31,231 bases of DNA, taken from NCBI GenBank assembly GCA_001780825.1, contig MFIX01000200.1:20049-51279 (forward strand), read 5' to 3'. A program made the translations under genes and the position numbers. Origin of the DNA: Candidatus Glassbacteria bacterium RIFCSPLOWO2_12_FULL_58_11. Its GTDB lineage: Bacteria > Gemmatimonadota > Glassbacteria > GWA2-58-10. Below are positions 6,810 through 14,112 of the stretch, piece by piece; the first letter of the stretch is position 1, and each line of letters opens with the position of its first letter. The notes under the pieces are model-generated. The model saw nothing but the letters and a program-made list of their open reading frames with translations. It was not told where the DNA came from and ran no database searches.

Positions 6810-7724
6810 TCATTTCTCCCGCTCTTCGAAAAAGCGGATGGTCGCCAGCAGGTTTCCTTGCAGGTCGGCCGAGGGAGTGAATCCGAGCTCGCGAATCCGC
6901 GCGGTGTCGGCATAACTGGTATGGACATCCCCCGGGCGGGGTTCGGCGTAAACGATTTTCGAATTTGAGCCGGTCAGCTCCAGGATCAGGCGGGCCAATT
7001 GCAGGATAGTGATATGCTCGCCCCGGGCGACATTCCGGACCTCGCCGCCGTGCTCGGCGGCCAGCAGGCAGGCGGCTACTACGTCTTTGACATAGATGAA
7101 ATCCCGGACCTGCGAGCCGTCGCCGTAAATCACCAGGTCCTCTCCGCGCAAGGCCCGGCGGATGAAAATCGGCACTGCGGCCGCATACTGGCTGCCCGGG
7201 TCCTGGCGCGGCCCGAAAACATTGAAAAACCTTAAGGCGGCGGCTTTAAGTCCCCACTGGCCGGCAAAAATGCGCAGGTAATACTCGCCATCCAGCTTGG
7301 TCACTGCATAGGGGCTTTTCGGCTCGGGCAGCATCGTTTCTACTTTGGGGACCACGGGATTATCGCCGTACACCGCGGCGCTTGACGCGAACACCAGCGC
7401 TTTTACCCCGCCCCGGCGCGCGGCCTCGAGCACGTTCAGGGTGCCCTGGGTGTTGATCCGCACGCACTCCGCCGGCTGGAGCATGCTCTCCGGCACGCTG
7501 ACCAGGGCCGCCAGATGAAAGACCATGTCCACGCCCTCGAAGAGCGGCGGCAGCGCCTCCGGATCGGTTACGGATATTTCGTGGAAGGAGTGTTTGAGCC
7601 CCTCCAGGTTGCGCCGGTAGCCCGAGCGCAGGTTGTCCAGCACCAGCACCTCGTGAGTCGAGTGGAAATGCTCGACGATGTGGCTGCCGATAAATCCCGC
7701 TCCCCCGGTTACCAGAACCCGCAT
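6810..7724 (-). CDS. NAD-dependent sugar-nucleotide epimerase/dehydratase (UDP-glucose 4-epimerase-like)
   Basis: This is a 304-aa extended short-chain dehydrogenase, the usual length for the family. The N-terminal Rossmann motif TGGAGFIG (residues 6-13) binds NAD. The catalytic set is S114/S115 with Y139 and K143 (YAVTK). The phrase NVFGPRQDP followed by QYAAAVPIFI resembles UDP-GlcNAc/UDP-glucose 4-epimerases of the GalE/WbpP group. The likely role is supplying a UDP-hexose for LPS or exopolysaccharide; the exact substrate cannot be read from sequence. The start has GAGGTCCGG upstream, about 7 nt from the ATG. It is transcribed divergently from the aminotransferase gene and is separated from the DUF6599 gene by 208 nt holding that gene's promoter, so it is probably monocistronic. 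No clear intrinsic terminator follows it. Confidence 0.88.
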   Translation of the reverse strand: MRVLVTGGAGFIGSHIVEHFHSTHEVLVLDNLRSGYRRNLEGLKHSFHEISVTDPEALPPLFEGVDMVFHLAALVSVPESMLQPAECVRINTQGTLNVLEAARRGGVKALVFASSAAVYGDNPVVPKVETMLPEPKSPYAVTKLDGEYYLRIFAGQWGLKAAALRFFNVFGPRQDPGSQYAAAVPIFIRRALRGEDLVIYGDGSQVRDFIYVKDVVAACLLAAEHGGEVRNVARGEHITILQLARLILELTGSNSKIVYAEPRPGDVHTSYADTARIRELGFTPSADLQGNLLATIRFFEEREK

Positions 7725-7914
7725 TTTGCCGGACCTCGGCTGAAGAGTGACTGAGGGAAAGAATCAAAAAAAAACCACCGGGCGGCCGTGACTACCTTGC
7801 CTCCGGCAGCCGCGCGAAAAATCAAATTTACACGCGGGAGGCAATAAAGCAAGCGCCCGCTATCACTCCGGGCTTTCCGGCCTGCGCGGCCACGGCGGAA
7901 GAGGACCAGATATA

Positions 7915-7943
7915 TTGACATGGAAAGGGTCAGAGACTATTTT
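7915..7943 (+). promoter_or_regulatory. Sigma70-type promoter for the aminotransferase gene
   Basis: TTGACA (7915-7920), a 17-nt spacer and TATTTT (7938-7943) give a strong match to the housekeeping promoter. This leaves a 5' leader of about 70 nt before the TTG start. The rest of the 297-nt divergent spacer (7725-8021) holds an A9 run at 7766-7774 and no gene that I can see. Confidence 0.7.
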
Positions 7944-8021
7944 ATAAGCCCTTTTTCAGCCGATAAATAAATCACTATGGCAATATGTTGAGATAATTGA
8001 GTCAGTACCCGAGGAGGAATC

Positions 8022-9386
8022 TTGGCCAAGACTTTTGCAATGATGCCGAAAAGCGTGCCCCTGGTCGAATCGGAATTCCGCTCGATCAAGACAAAGATAC
8101 CGGTCCCCGAATCCATGCCGCTGATCGAGAGCCTGCGCCGCAACGAGCCGCTTTCGATGTCCGGGCAGCCGCTTGTCCTCTGGGACCACGGCAAGGGGGC
8201 CACGGTTTGCGACAAATGGGGCAACCGCTGGATCGACTGGTCGAGCGGGGTGCTGATCACCAATGCCGGGCACAACCACCCGAAGATCCGCAGGGCGATA
8301 ATCGAGCAGGCCGAGAAGGGGCTATTGACCAGCTACTGTTTCCCGAATGAGCCCCGGGCGAAACTGGCCAAGCTGCTGATCGAGATCACTCCGGAAAGCC
8401 TGGACAAGGCCTTTATCCTGACCACCGGGTCGGAGACAGTGGAATGCTGCCTGAAGCTGATGCGCACCTATGGCCTTAAAAAGGGCGGTCCGAAAAAAAT
8501 CACCATCGTCTCCTTCGTGAATGCCTTTCACGGCCGCACAATGGGCGCTCAGCAGTTATGCGGCATCCCCAGGCTCAAGGAATGGATCGTCAACCTAGAC
8601 CCGAATATCGTCCAGGTGCCTTTCCCGGACGGCTACCGTAACCCGGACACCAGCTTTGCGGTTTTCGAGAAAAGCCTGGCCGACCAGAAGGTGGACCCGG
8701 CCGAGGTGGCCGGAGTCATCCTGGAGACCTACCAGGGCGGCGGAGCGAGTTTCGCCCCGGCTCCTTATATCCAAGCCCTGCGCAAATGGTGCGACAAGCA
8801 CGGCGCCCTGCTCACATTCGATGAGGTGCAGGCCGGATTCGGCCGCACCGGCACCCTGTTCGGCTTCGAGCACTACGGCGTTGTGCCCGATCTGACCTGT
8901 TTCGGCAAGGGTATTTCGAGCAGCCTGCCGGTTTCGGCCGTACTGGGCCGGGACGAGGTGATGAACCTTTACGGGCCGAACGAGATGACCAGTACCCACA
9001 CCGGCAATCCGATCTGCGCCGCGGCCGCAGTGGCCAATATCCGGGCGATAATCGATGAAGGACTGGTCGAGAATGCGGCCAAAATGGGGCGCCTGTTGCA
9101 CCAGAACCTCGCCGGACTGAAAGACAAATACGCCCCGAAAATCGGCGCGGTGCACGGCATGGGCCTGGTGGCCGGCCTGCACATGGTCAAGGATGAAGCG
9201 AAGGAGCCGGACGGCGAGCTGGCCTGGGAGATTGTAAACAGCTGCGTGGAGAAGGGGCTGCTGATGTTCGCGCCGGTCGGGTTCGGCGGGGCCACGGTGA
9301 AAATCAACCCGCCGCTGGCTATCGGCTCGGAAGAGATTAAAGAGGGCCTGGCGGTGCTGGACGAGGCGATCGAGGAGAACCTCTAG
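8022..9386 (+). CDS. Class-III pyridoxal-phosphate aminotransferase (4-aminobutyrate aminotransferase-like)
   Basis: This 454-aa cytoplasmic fold-type I PLP enzyme is full length. TTGSETVECCLKL (about 134-146) is the phosphate-binding region and FHGRTMGA follows at 169-176. FDEVQAGFGRTG at 266-277 contains the PLP-contacting aspartate D267, and K296 in FGKGISSS should be the Schiff-base lysine. The family moves the omega-amino group of GABA, ornithine, beta-alanine or related amines to a 2-oxo acid. Substrate choice among these cannot be fixed here, so no symbol is given. I chose the TTG at 8022 because GAGGAGG ends 4 nt before it; the first in-frame ATG (8040) is 22 nt from that site. It is transcribed alone, from the promoter at 7915-7943 to the terminator at 9526-9556. 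Confidence 0.9.
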   Translation: MAKTFAMMPKSVPLVESEFRSIKTKIPVPESMPLIESLRRNEPLSMSGQPLVLWDHGKGATVCDKWGNRWIDWSSGVLITNAGHNHPKIRRAIIEQAEKGLLTSYCFPNEPRAKLAKLLIEITPESLDKAFILTTGSETVECCLKLMRTYGLKKGGPKKITIVSFVNAFHGRTMGAQQLCGIPRLKEWIVNLDPNIVQVPFPDGYRNPDTSFAVFEKSLADQKVDPAEVAGVILETYQGGGASFAPAPYIQALRKWCDKHGALLTFDEVQAGFGRTGTLFGFEHYGVVPDLTCFGKGISSSLPVSAVLGRDEVMNLYGPNEMTSTHTGNPICAAAAVANIRAIIDEGLVENAAKMGRLLHQNLAGLKDKYAPKIGAVHGMGLVAGLHMVKDEAKEPDGELAWEIVNSCVEKGLLMFAPVGFGGATVKINPPLAIGSEEIKEGLAVLDEAIEENL

Positions 9387-9414
9387 TTAAAGCTTTGTCC
9401 CAGCCAGTAATAAT

Positions 9415-9472
9415 GTAGGGAGCAGGCCCCTGTGCCTGCCCGAGTTGGGCGGCCACGGGGGGCCGCCCCTAC
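9415..9472. repeat. Two-hairpin intergenic palindromic element (REP/BIME-like)
   Basis: This 58-bp element is bounded by GTAGGG and CCCTAC. Inside are two stem-loops: GCAGGC/GCCTGC with a 6-nt loop, then GGGCGGCC/GGCCGCCC with a 6-nt loop, joined by a short CGAGTT linker. The layout (inverted outer ends, two internal hairpins, position just after a stop codon) resembles repetitive extragenic palindromes dispersed in many environmental genomes. Only one copy lies in this window, so its repeat nature is inferred from structure. Confidence 0.65.
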
Positions 9473-9525
9473 TGCTTTATAGATTTTCTCTCAATAAGTT
9501 AAGTCGTTTTCATTAGATTATTATC

Positions 9526-9556
9526 AGGGCCGTCCAAATCTTGGGCGGCCTTTTTT
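9526..9556 (+). terminator. Intrinsic terminator after the aminotransferase gene
   Basis: A stem of about 10 bp (AGGGCCGTCC against GGGCGGCCTT, with G-U pairs) and a 7-nt loop is followed by a T6 run on the plus strand. The minus-strand side has no comparable U-tract, so it serves the plus-strand gene. Confidence 0.85.
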
Positions 9557-9609
9557 CTGCCGACATTTCTTTGATCCTTAAGGGAACGGTAGACCGTGTC
9601 CGGCTTCCC

Positions 9610-9640
9610 CTATTTTTTCGAAATAGCCTCTCCGCTATTT
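9610..9640. other. Two mutually exclusive hairpins after lptD
   Basis: AAATAGC (9621-9627) pairs perfectly with GCTATTT (9634-9640), and its AAATAG can instead pair with CTATTT at 9610-9615. Both stems lie 25-55 nt beyond the lptD stop. Neither has a U-tract on the minus strand. A 3'-end stabiliser or a switch between two folds is possible, but there is no direct evidence for function. Confidence 0.35.
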
Positions 9641-9664
9641 GCTTCAGGGCAACCCGGGCACCGC

Positions 9665-12142
9665 TCAGTTGCTCGCCCTTCGTACATCGGGCACGCGGAT
9701 GGCCGGGGTGTTTAGCAGGTAGGTGGAGAAAACGAACTCGAAGCGGCCGGTATTGAGAGTGACCAGGCTCAGGTTGGCCCGCCAGCAATGCAGGTCGCGA
9801 TTGAGGACAAAGCGCTGGCCCTGGAGGCCGCGGGAGCGGAAATTGTAGCTGCTGCTGTACACCAGGTGCCAGAGCGGCATGGGATTAAAAGTAAAGGACC
9901 ACCTCAGGCTTTCGTTCGGCTTGGCCGCGCCGCGAGTGCGGCTCAGGTTGTGGCTAAGATTGATGGTCCAGGGCATGGCGCGGCTGAAAGCCAAGTCGCG
10001 CTGGCTGTCGTAGTCCAGCCCCCGGGCGTCGAGCGGACTGCCTGAAGAATTCGGATAACGCAGGCTTTCCTGATACGCCTCCTCCTCGAGATCGGCGGTC
10101 GAGGCCCCCTCCTTCCCGGCTGCCTTGTAGGTGCCGCGCAGGGTCAGAGTGGTGCTCAGGCTGCTCATGAAAGGCTTGAAATGCTCGACGCGCCCTCTTT
10201 CCAGCAGGTCGTGGCTCATCAAAAGCTGCAGGTTGATCAGCGAGGTCGGGGAGCTGGTGATCGAGGTGCTCAGCGCGCCCCAGCCCAGGGTATCCCGTTT
10301 CGCGGCCCTGACGAAATCGTAGTCCAGTGAATTGCGGATGGAAAGGAGCTTGCCTTCTTTCTCAGGCTGAGCGCTCTCGCTGGCCTGGCTCGTGGCGCGC
10401 GCGGAATCGCCCTTAGCCGCCGCAGGGCGGGGATGATACTTGTAGTCGATATCGTTGGAGATGGTGAAAGACATCCGGCTGTTCTTGCCGCGATTTTTCT
10501 CGCTGGTCAGGTCGGGCTGGAAAACATAGGTGAGCCGCGGCCGGATGGTGTGGCGCCAGCGGAAGATCGGTCCGATCTGCGGCCCGTTGAAAAAGCCGAA
10601 AATCTGCGTAGCCAGCGAGGTAGAAAGGTCCAGCGACTGCTCGCGGGTGAACTTGTCCGCCGCCTTGCGGTTGTCGTTCATCAACTGGGTGGAATAGCGC
10701 AGGCTGGGGTTCAGGTTCAGCCAGCCGTAGATTGTCTGCGGATTGTCCAGGTCCAGGCCGGTTCTGGATTGCTGCACCACGCCGGTGGTATCGTTGACCG
10801 TGGTGCGGGTGTTCGAATAATTGGTCGATAAGCCATAGGTAATATTGTAGAGCCAGCCGCTGGAGAGCAGGCCGTGGCGGCGGGGGACGGTTTTCGCGCG
10901 GTAAGGGAAAAGGTTGCGCTTATTCAGGCTCAGGCTCAGGGAGGGCAGGCTGACCACGGTGCGCGACTGCTGCAGGAATTTTTCGTGACGCGCGCTGGAG
11001 GTCAACGAGCCCCAGGAGGGCCGCCAGGCGAAACTGGCGGTGGAGCGCAGGCTCTGGCGGAGTATGTTCTGCTGGTCAAAATCGGTGCGCTGGAGCAGGT
11101 CCCGGGTGCTGGTGTAGTTTATCTCGGCGCTCAGCCGGCTGCGCTCGCCGAAAGTCTGGTTATGGCTGCCGAACATGCTGAAGGCCGTGGAATGATTGAT
11201 CTTATCGGTCACCCGGCGGATGTCCAGACTTCCATCGTAGCTGTATCTCTTACGGTAACGGGTCCTTCCGCGCAGGGTGGTCTGGCTGCTGGTACGGATG
11301 TCCACCGAGCCCAGCAGATCCAGGTAGTCATTGGGGGCCCAGAAGTAACCCAGGTTGCCGATCGTGCGGCCGGTGATCCTGTCGCGGGCCACGCTGTTCA
11401 CCCCGATCCGCGGCTGGAGAATGCCGGAATTGCGGTTGCCGGTGGTGATCGGGAAAAAAACGAAGGGCAGGATGAATACCGGCACCTCCCCAACTTTCAG
11501 CACCACGGGGGAGGCGAAAGCCCGCTTGTTGCGAATGACTTTGATCCGGGAGCTTTGAAAATGGAAATGCTTCGCCTGGGCCAGGTCGCAGGAGGTGAAA
11601 AGGTTGCCTCTGCCGAAAATGCTGTCCTGGCCGACCTTGCTCAGGGAGTCGCTCTCCAGGAACCAGCCGCCGAACTCGGTGCGGCCATCGAGGATGATCC
11701 CGCGGTCGCGCAGGATGTTATAATGCACATCCTTGCCCTTGAGCTGCTCCTGGCCCTCTTTCAGCTCCGGGTGGCCGCTGACAAAGATCTCGCCCGTGGA
11801 GCGGTTGTAGGCGATCATCGAATCGGTTTCTATCTGGCGGGCCGCGCTGGTAACCGTGGCTTGGCCCTGCAGGAGCAGGACGTTTTTCCGGGGGAAAAAG
11901 ATGATTTTCTCGGCGGAATAGACAATTTTTTCGGCCTTCGTCCGGGAGCGCTCCTCCAGCAGCCGCATCAGGGAATCGGGCTGGGGTATCTGCACGGAAT
12001 GTTTGCCGCCGGCCGAATCCGCCGCGGCTAAGGAGTCCGCGGGAGCCGCGGTCGTGTCCGGCGACCGGGCGGGTGAGTTCCGGGCGGGGACTAACAACAG
12101 GCCGAACAGGATGGCGAACAGAGGCAGCCGCGCAAAACTCAT
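9665..12142 (-). CDS. lptD: LPS-assembly outer-membrane protein LptD (short OstA-type)
   Basis: The ATG at 12142 gives 825 aa beginning with a clear signal peptide (MSFARLPLFAILFGLLL). Residues about 65-200 form an OstA/LptA-like beta-jellyroll: the IVYSAEKIIFFPRKNVLLLQG and IETDSMIAYN phrases are typical. From about 225 onward alternating beta-strand segments rich in aromatic residues form the predicted barrel (for example LPFVFFPITTGNRNSGILQPRIG). LptD receives LPS from the Lpt bridge and inserts it into the outer leaflet, working with lipoprotein LptE. The protein resembles the form found in Bacteroidota and relatives. It has few cysteines, so the disulfide-controlled maturation of E. coli LptD may not apply. 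It starts 37 nt after tatC ends and is likely cotranscribed; the ribosome-binding site is weak. The frame is open further upstream into tatC, but the signal peptide supports 12142. Confidence 0.85.
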   Translation of the reverse strand: MSFARLPLFAILFGLLLVPARNSPARSPDTTAAPADSLAAADSAGGKHSVQIPQPDSLMRLLEERSRTKAEKIVYSAEKIIFFPRKNVLLLQGQATVTSAARQIETDSMIAYNRSTGEIFVSGHPELKEGQEQLKGKDVHYNILRDRGIILDGRTEFGGWFLESDSLSKVGQDSIFGRGNLFTSCDLAQAKHFHFQSSRIKVIRNKRAFASPVVLKVGEVPVFILPFVFFPITTGNRNSGILQPRIGVNSVARDRITGRTIGNLGYFWAPNDYLDLLGSVDIRTSSQTTLRGRTRYRKRYSYDGSLDIRRVTDKINHSTAFSMFGSHNQTFGERSRLSAEINYTSTRDLLQRTDFDQQNILRQSLRSTASFAWRPSWGSLTSSARHEKFLQQSRTVVSLPSLSLSLNKRNLFPYRAKTVPRRHGLLSSGWLYNITYGLSTNYSNTRTTVNDTTGVVQQSRTGLDLDNPQTIYGWLNLNPSLRYSTQLMNDNRKAADKFTREQSLDLSTSLATQIFGFFNGPQIGPIFRWRHTIRPRLTYVFQPDLTSEKNRGKNSRMSFTISNDIDYKYHPRPAAAKGDSARATSQASESAQPEKEGKLLSIRNSLDYDFVRAAKRDTLGWGALSTSITSSPTSLINLQLLMSHDLLERGRVEHFKPFMSSLSTTLTLRGTYKAAGKEGASTADLEEEAYQESLRYPNSSGSPLDARGLDYDSQRDLAFSRAMPWTINLSHNLSRTRGAAKPNESLRWSFTFNPMPLWHLVYSSSYNFRSRGLQGQRFVLNRDLHCWRANLSLVTLNTGRFEFVFSTYLLNTPAIRVPDVRRASN

Positions 12143-12179
12143 CCGGACGGAGATAACGCAGGATGCAATTGTGAGCCCA

Positions 12180-13013
12180 TCAGTTTTTGTCCCGCTTGCG
12201 GGCCACCGCATAGGCGATCCAAACGCTCATCTCGTAAAGAATGACCATCGGGACGCTGACGAGTATCATGCTTCCCGGGTCCGGGGGAGTAACCAGCATG
12301 CCGATAATAAAGATAATGACTATCGCATGCCTGCGCTTGGTGCGCAAAAATTGCGGAGAGACCAGGCCGAGCCGCGCCAGCAGCAATACCGCGATAGGCA
12401 GCTCGAATACCACGCCGGTTATCAGGACCATCTTGGACGCCATATCCAGGTAGGAGCTGGCGGTCAGCATGAACTCGGTGGAGGCGTACTGGAACTGTGA
12501 AAAAAACTTCATACCCAGGGGCAGGGTGACATAATAAGCCATCACCGCACCCAGGATGAACATGAAGATTGAGACGAACAGCAGGGGAAAGACGATGCGG
12601 CGCTCTTTCTTGAGCAGGGCGGGGGCCACAAAAGCCCAAAGCTGGTAGATGAATACCGGAGAGGCAATGAGTAACCCGAAACCGAGAGAGATTTTCATCG
12701 CGATCATGAAGCCCTCGGTGGGCTTGATAATCATCAGCTTGCCGCCCTTGAGGAACGGAGCGACCGGCTCGACCAGGAACTGCAGCAAATCGTATTTGCT
12801 GTTGAGATAAAATCCGATGATGATCCCGACGAACAAAAATCCCAGACACCAGAATAGTCTTTTGCGCAGCTCCTCGAGGTGATCCAGGAACGGCATCTCG
12901 CTCTTGCGGTTCAGCTCATCCTCTTCACTTTCCGTACCCTGCGCCTCGTCCACTACCGCGGGAGAGCGGGAAGGCCGAGCCGCCTCGACAGGTAAGTTCT
13001 TTTCCTCTTCCAT
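12180..13013 (-). CDS. tatC: Twin-arginine translocase subunit TatC
   Basis: The protein is 277 aa with six predicted membrane helices. The conserved entry sequence MPFLDHLEELRKRL lies at residues 40-53, preceded by an acidic, probably unstructured extension of about 39 residues. VFELPIAVLLL and the late VTPPDPGS phrase are also typical. TatC is the receptor for RR signal peptides and, with TatA/B, moves folded proteins across the inner membrane. The ATG at 13013 has no strong Shine-Dalgarno, and M40 at the conserved motif is a possible alternative start. The frame stays open to 13280, but that part overlaps the mazG promoter region and has no membrane or TatC character. No tatA or tatB is present in this window. 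lptD follows 37 nt later. Confidence 0.92.
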   Translation of the reverse strand: MEEEKNLPVEAARPSRSPAVVDEAQGTESEEDELNRKSEMPFLDHLEELRKRLFWCLGFLFVGIIIGFYLNSKYDLLQFLVEPVAPFLKGGKLMIIKPTEGFMIAMKISLGFGLLIASPVFIYQLWAFVAPALLKKERRIVFPLLFVSIFMFILGAVMAYYVTLPLGMKFFSQFQYASTEFMLTASSYLDMASKMVLITGVVFELPIAVLLLARLGLVSPQFLRTKRRHAIVIIFIIGMLVTPPDPGSMILVSVPMVILYEMSVWIAYAVARKRDKN

Positions 13014-13046
13014 AGAGCTTTTTACGCCTTTCGAACCAGTATGAAT

Positions 13047-13076
13047 TTTATCGGAAGCAGCTCCGGGCCAGGTCAA
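13047..13076 (-). promoter_or_regulatory. Candidate promoter for tatC-lptD
   Basis: On the minus strand TTGACC (13071-13076) and GATAAA (13047-13052) are spaced by 18 nt, about 35 nt upstream of the tatC ATG. The match is moderate. Confidence 0.4.
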
Positions 13077-13170
13077 CCGGAAATATACCTTTTTGCGGGC
13101 CTCAGGGTCAAGTATCTCAAGCTGGATCGCCCTGCTTCCGGGATTGCTCCGGATAAGCGCACCAAAGGCC

Positions 13171-13198
13171 TTGCATCTGCGTTCCAACCTGTTATCTT
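13171..13198 (+). promoter_or_regulatory. Candidate promoter for mazG
   Basis: TTGCAT (13171-13176), a 16-nt spacer and TATCTT (13193-13198) lie about 40 nt upstream of the mazG ATG. The match to sigma70 consensus is moderate. The intervening 226-nt divergent spacer shows no gene. Confidence 0.4.
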
Positions 13199-13239
13199 GG
13201 TGACCCGCAGGCCATGACCCCGATTCCCCAGGACTCCCG

Positions 13240-14112
13240 ATGACCCATGACAAAGAAAAAGCCTTCAGCGCGATCGACACGGTCGAGCAGCTGACGCGGC
13301 TGGTGGATTTCCTGCGCTCCGGCGAGGGCTGCCCCTGGGACCGCGAACAGAGTTCCCGCTCGCTGAAACCTTATTTCCAGGAGGAATTCCACGAGCTGCT
13401 GGAGGCGATCGACTCCGGCCGCTCCGCGGAGCTCCGCGAGGAGCTGGGGGATGTGCTCCTGCACCTCTGTTTCCAGGTTTCCCTGGCCCGCGAGGCCGGC
13501 CAATTCACCCTGGCGGATGTCGTGGCCGGGGTGCGGGACAAGATGATCCGGCGTCATCCGCATGTATTCGGCGGCGTCGAATTCGCCAGCCGCCAGGACC
13601 AGCTCTTCGCCTGGGAGCAGATCAAAAGGGACGAAAAAGCCGACAACCACGGCAGCGAAGCCGCCGACCCGCAGGCCTCGATCCTCGACGGGCTGCCCGA
13701 AAGCCTGCCGCCGCTGCTGAAAAGCTACCGTATCCAGGGCCGGGTGAGCAAGTACCATTTCGACTGGGAGAAACCGGATGAGCTTTTCGCCAAGATCGAG
13801 GAGGAACTCACTGAGCTGCGCTCAGCCATGGATTCAGGCCGCGGCGAGGCTGTCGAAGAGGAGATCGGCGACCTGCTGTTCACGGTGGTCAACCTGGCGC
13901 GCCTGTTGAAAGTCCACCCGCAACCGGCCCTCGAGGGCACCAACCGCAAATTCAGCCTGCGCTTCAGGAAACTGGAACAGCGGCTGCGGCAGCGCGGCCT
14001 GAAACTCGGGAAGCTGTCTCTGGAAGAGCTCGATCAGGTCTGGGCGGAGGTCAAAGCAGAGGAAGCCGGGAAGTCCGGCCCCAGCGCCCCAGACCAGCCG
14101 CCGGGCAGCTAA
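13240..14112 (+). CDS. mazG: Nucleoside triphosphate pyrophosphohydrolase MazG
   Basis: The protein is 290 aa with the usual two tandem MazG domains. In the first, residues 29-35 (EGCPWDR) open the family signature, and E48/E49/E52 with EELGD (67-71) form the magnesium-binding ExxE...ExxD set. The second copy has IEEELTEL and EEEIGDLLF around residues 180-210. MazG hydrolyses NTPs, including aberrant or signalling nucleotides, to NMP and pyrophosphate in the cytosol. The ATG at 13240 has AGGA a few nt upstream. The Pro/Ser-rich last 15 residues are a variable tail. The gene stands alone on the plus strand, divergent from tatC and convergent with the next gene: its TAA at 14110-14112 overlaps the opposite-strand TAG. 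Confidence 0.93.
   Translation: MTHDKEKAFSAIDTVEQLTRLVDFLRSGEGCPWDREQSSRSLKPYFQEEFHELLEAIDSGRSAELREELGDVLLHLCFQVSLAREAGQFTLADVVAGVRDKMIRRHPHVFGGVEFASRQDQLFAWEQIKRDEKADNHGSEAADPQASILDGLPESLPPLLKSYRIQGRVSKYHFDWEKPDELFAKIEEELTELRSAMDSGRGEAVEEEIGDLLFTVVNLARLLKVHPQPALEGTNRKFSLRFRKLEQRLRQRGLKLGKLSLEELDQVWAEVKAEEAGKSGPSAPDQPPGS

Noticed and set aside
7766..7774. T9 run on the minus strand in the leader of the epimerase gene, as a possible attenuator
   Set aside because: The upstream stem is only a short bulged CACGG/CCGTG-type pairing; not enough to call a terminator.
10874..12031. 385-codon plus-strand open frame opposite lptD
   Set aside because: The product is Gly/Ala/Val-rich with no recognisable domain and lies entirely antisense to lptD, whose signal peptide and OstA region are convincing.
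12180..13013. Functional link between tatC here and the internal twin-arginine of the NapHG fusion
   Set aside because: The two loci are 7.5 kb apart in different transcription units and tatC serves all Tat substrates, so co-location proves nothing.
13014..13280. 89-residue N-terminal extension of TatC
   Set aside because: It would run through the divergent promoter region and into mazG, and TatC homologues begin close to the HLEELRKRL motif.
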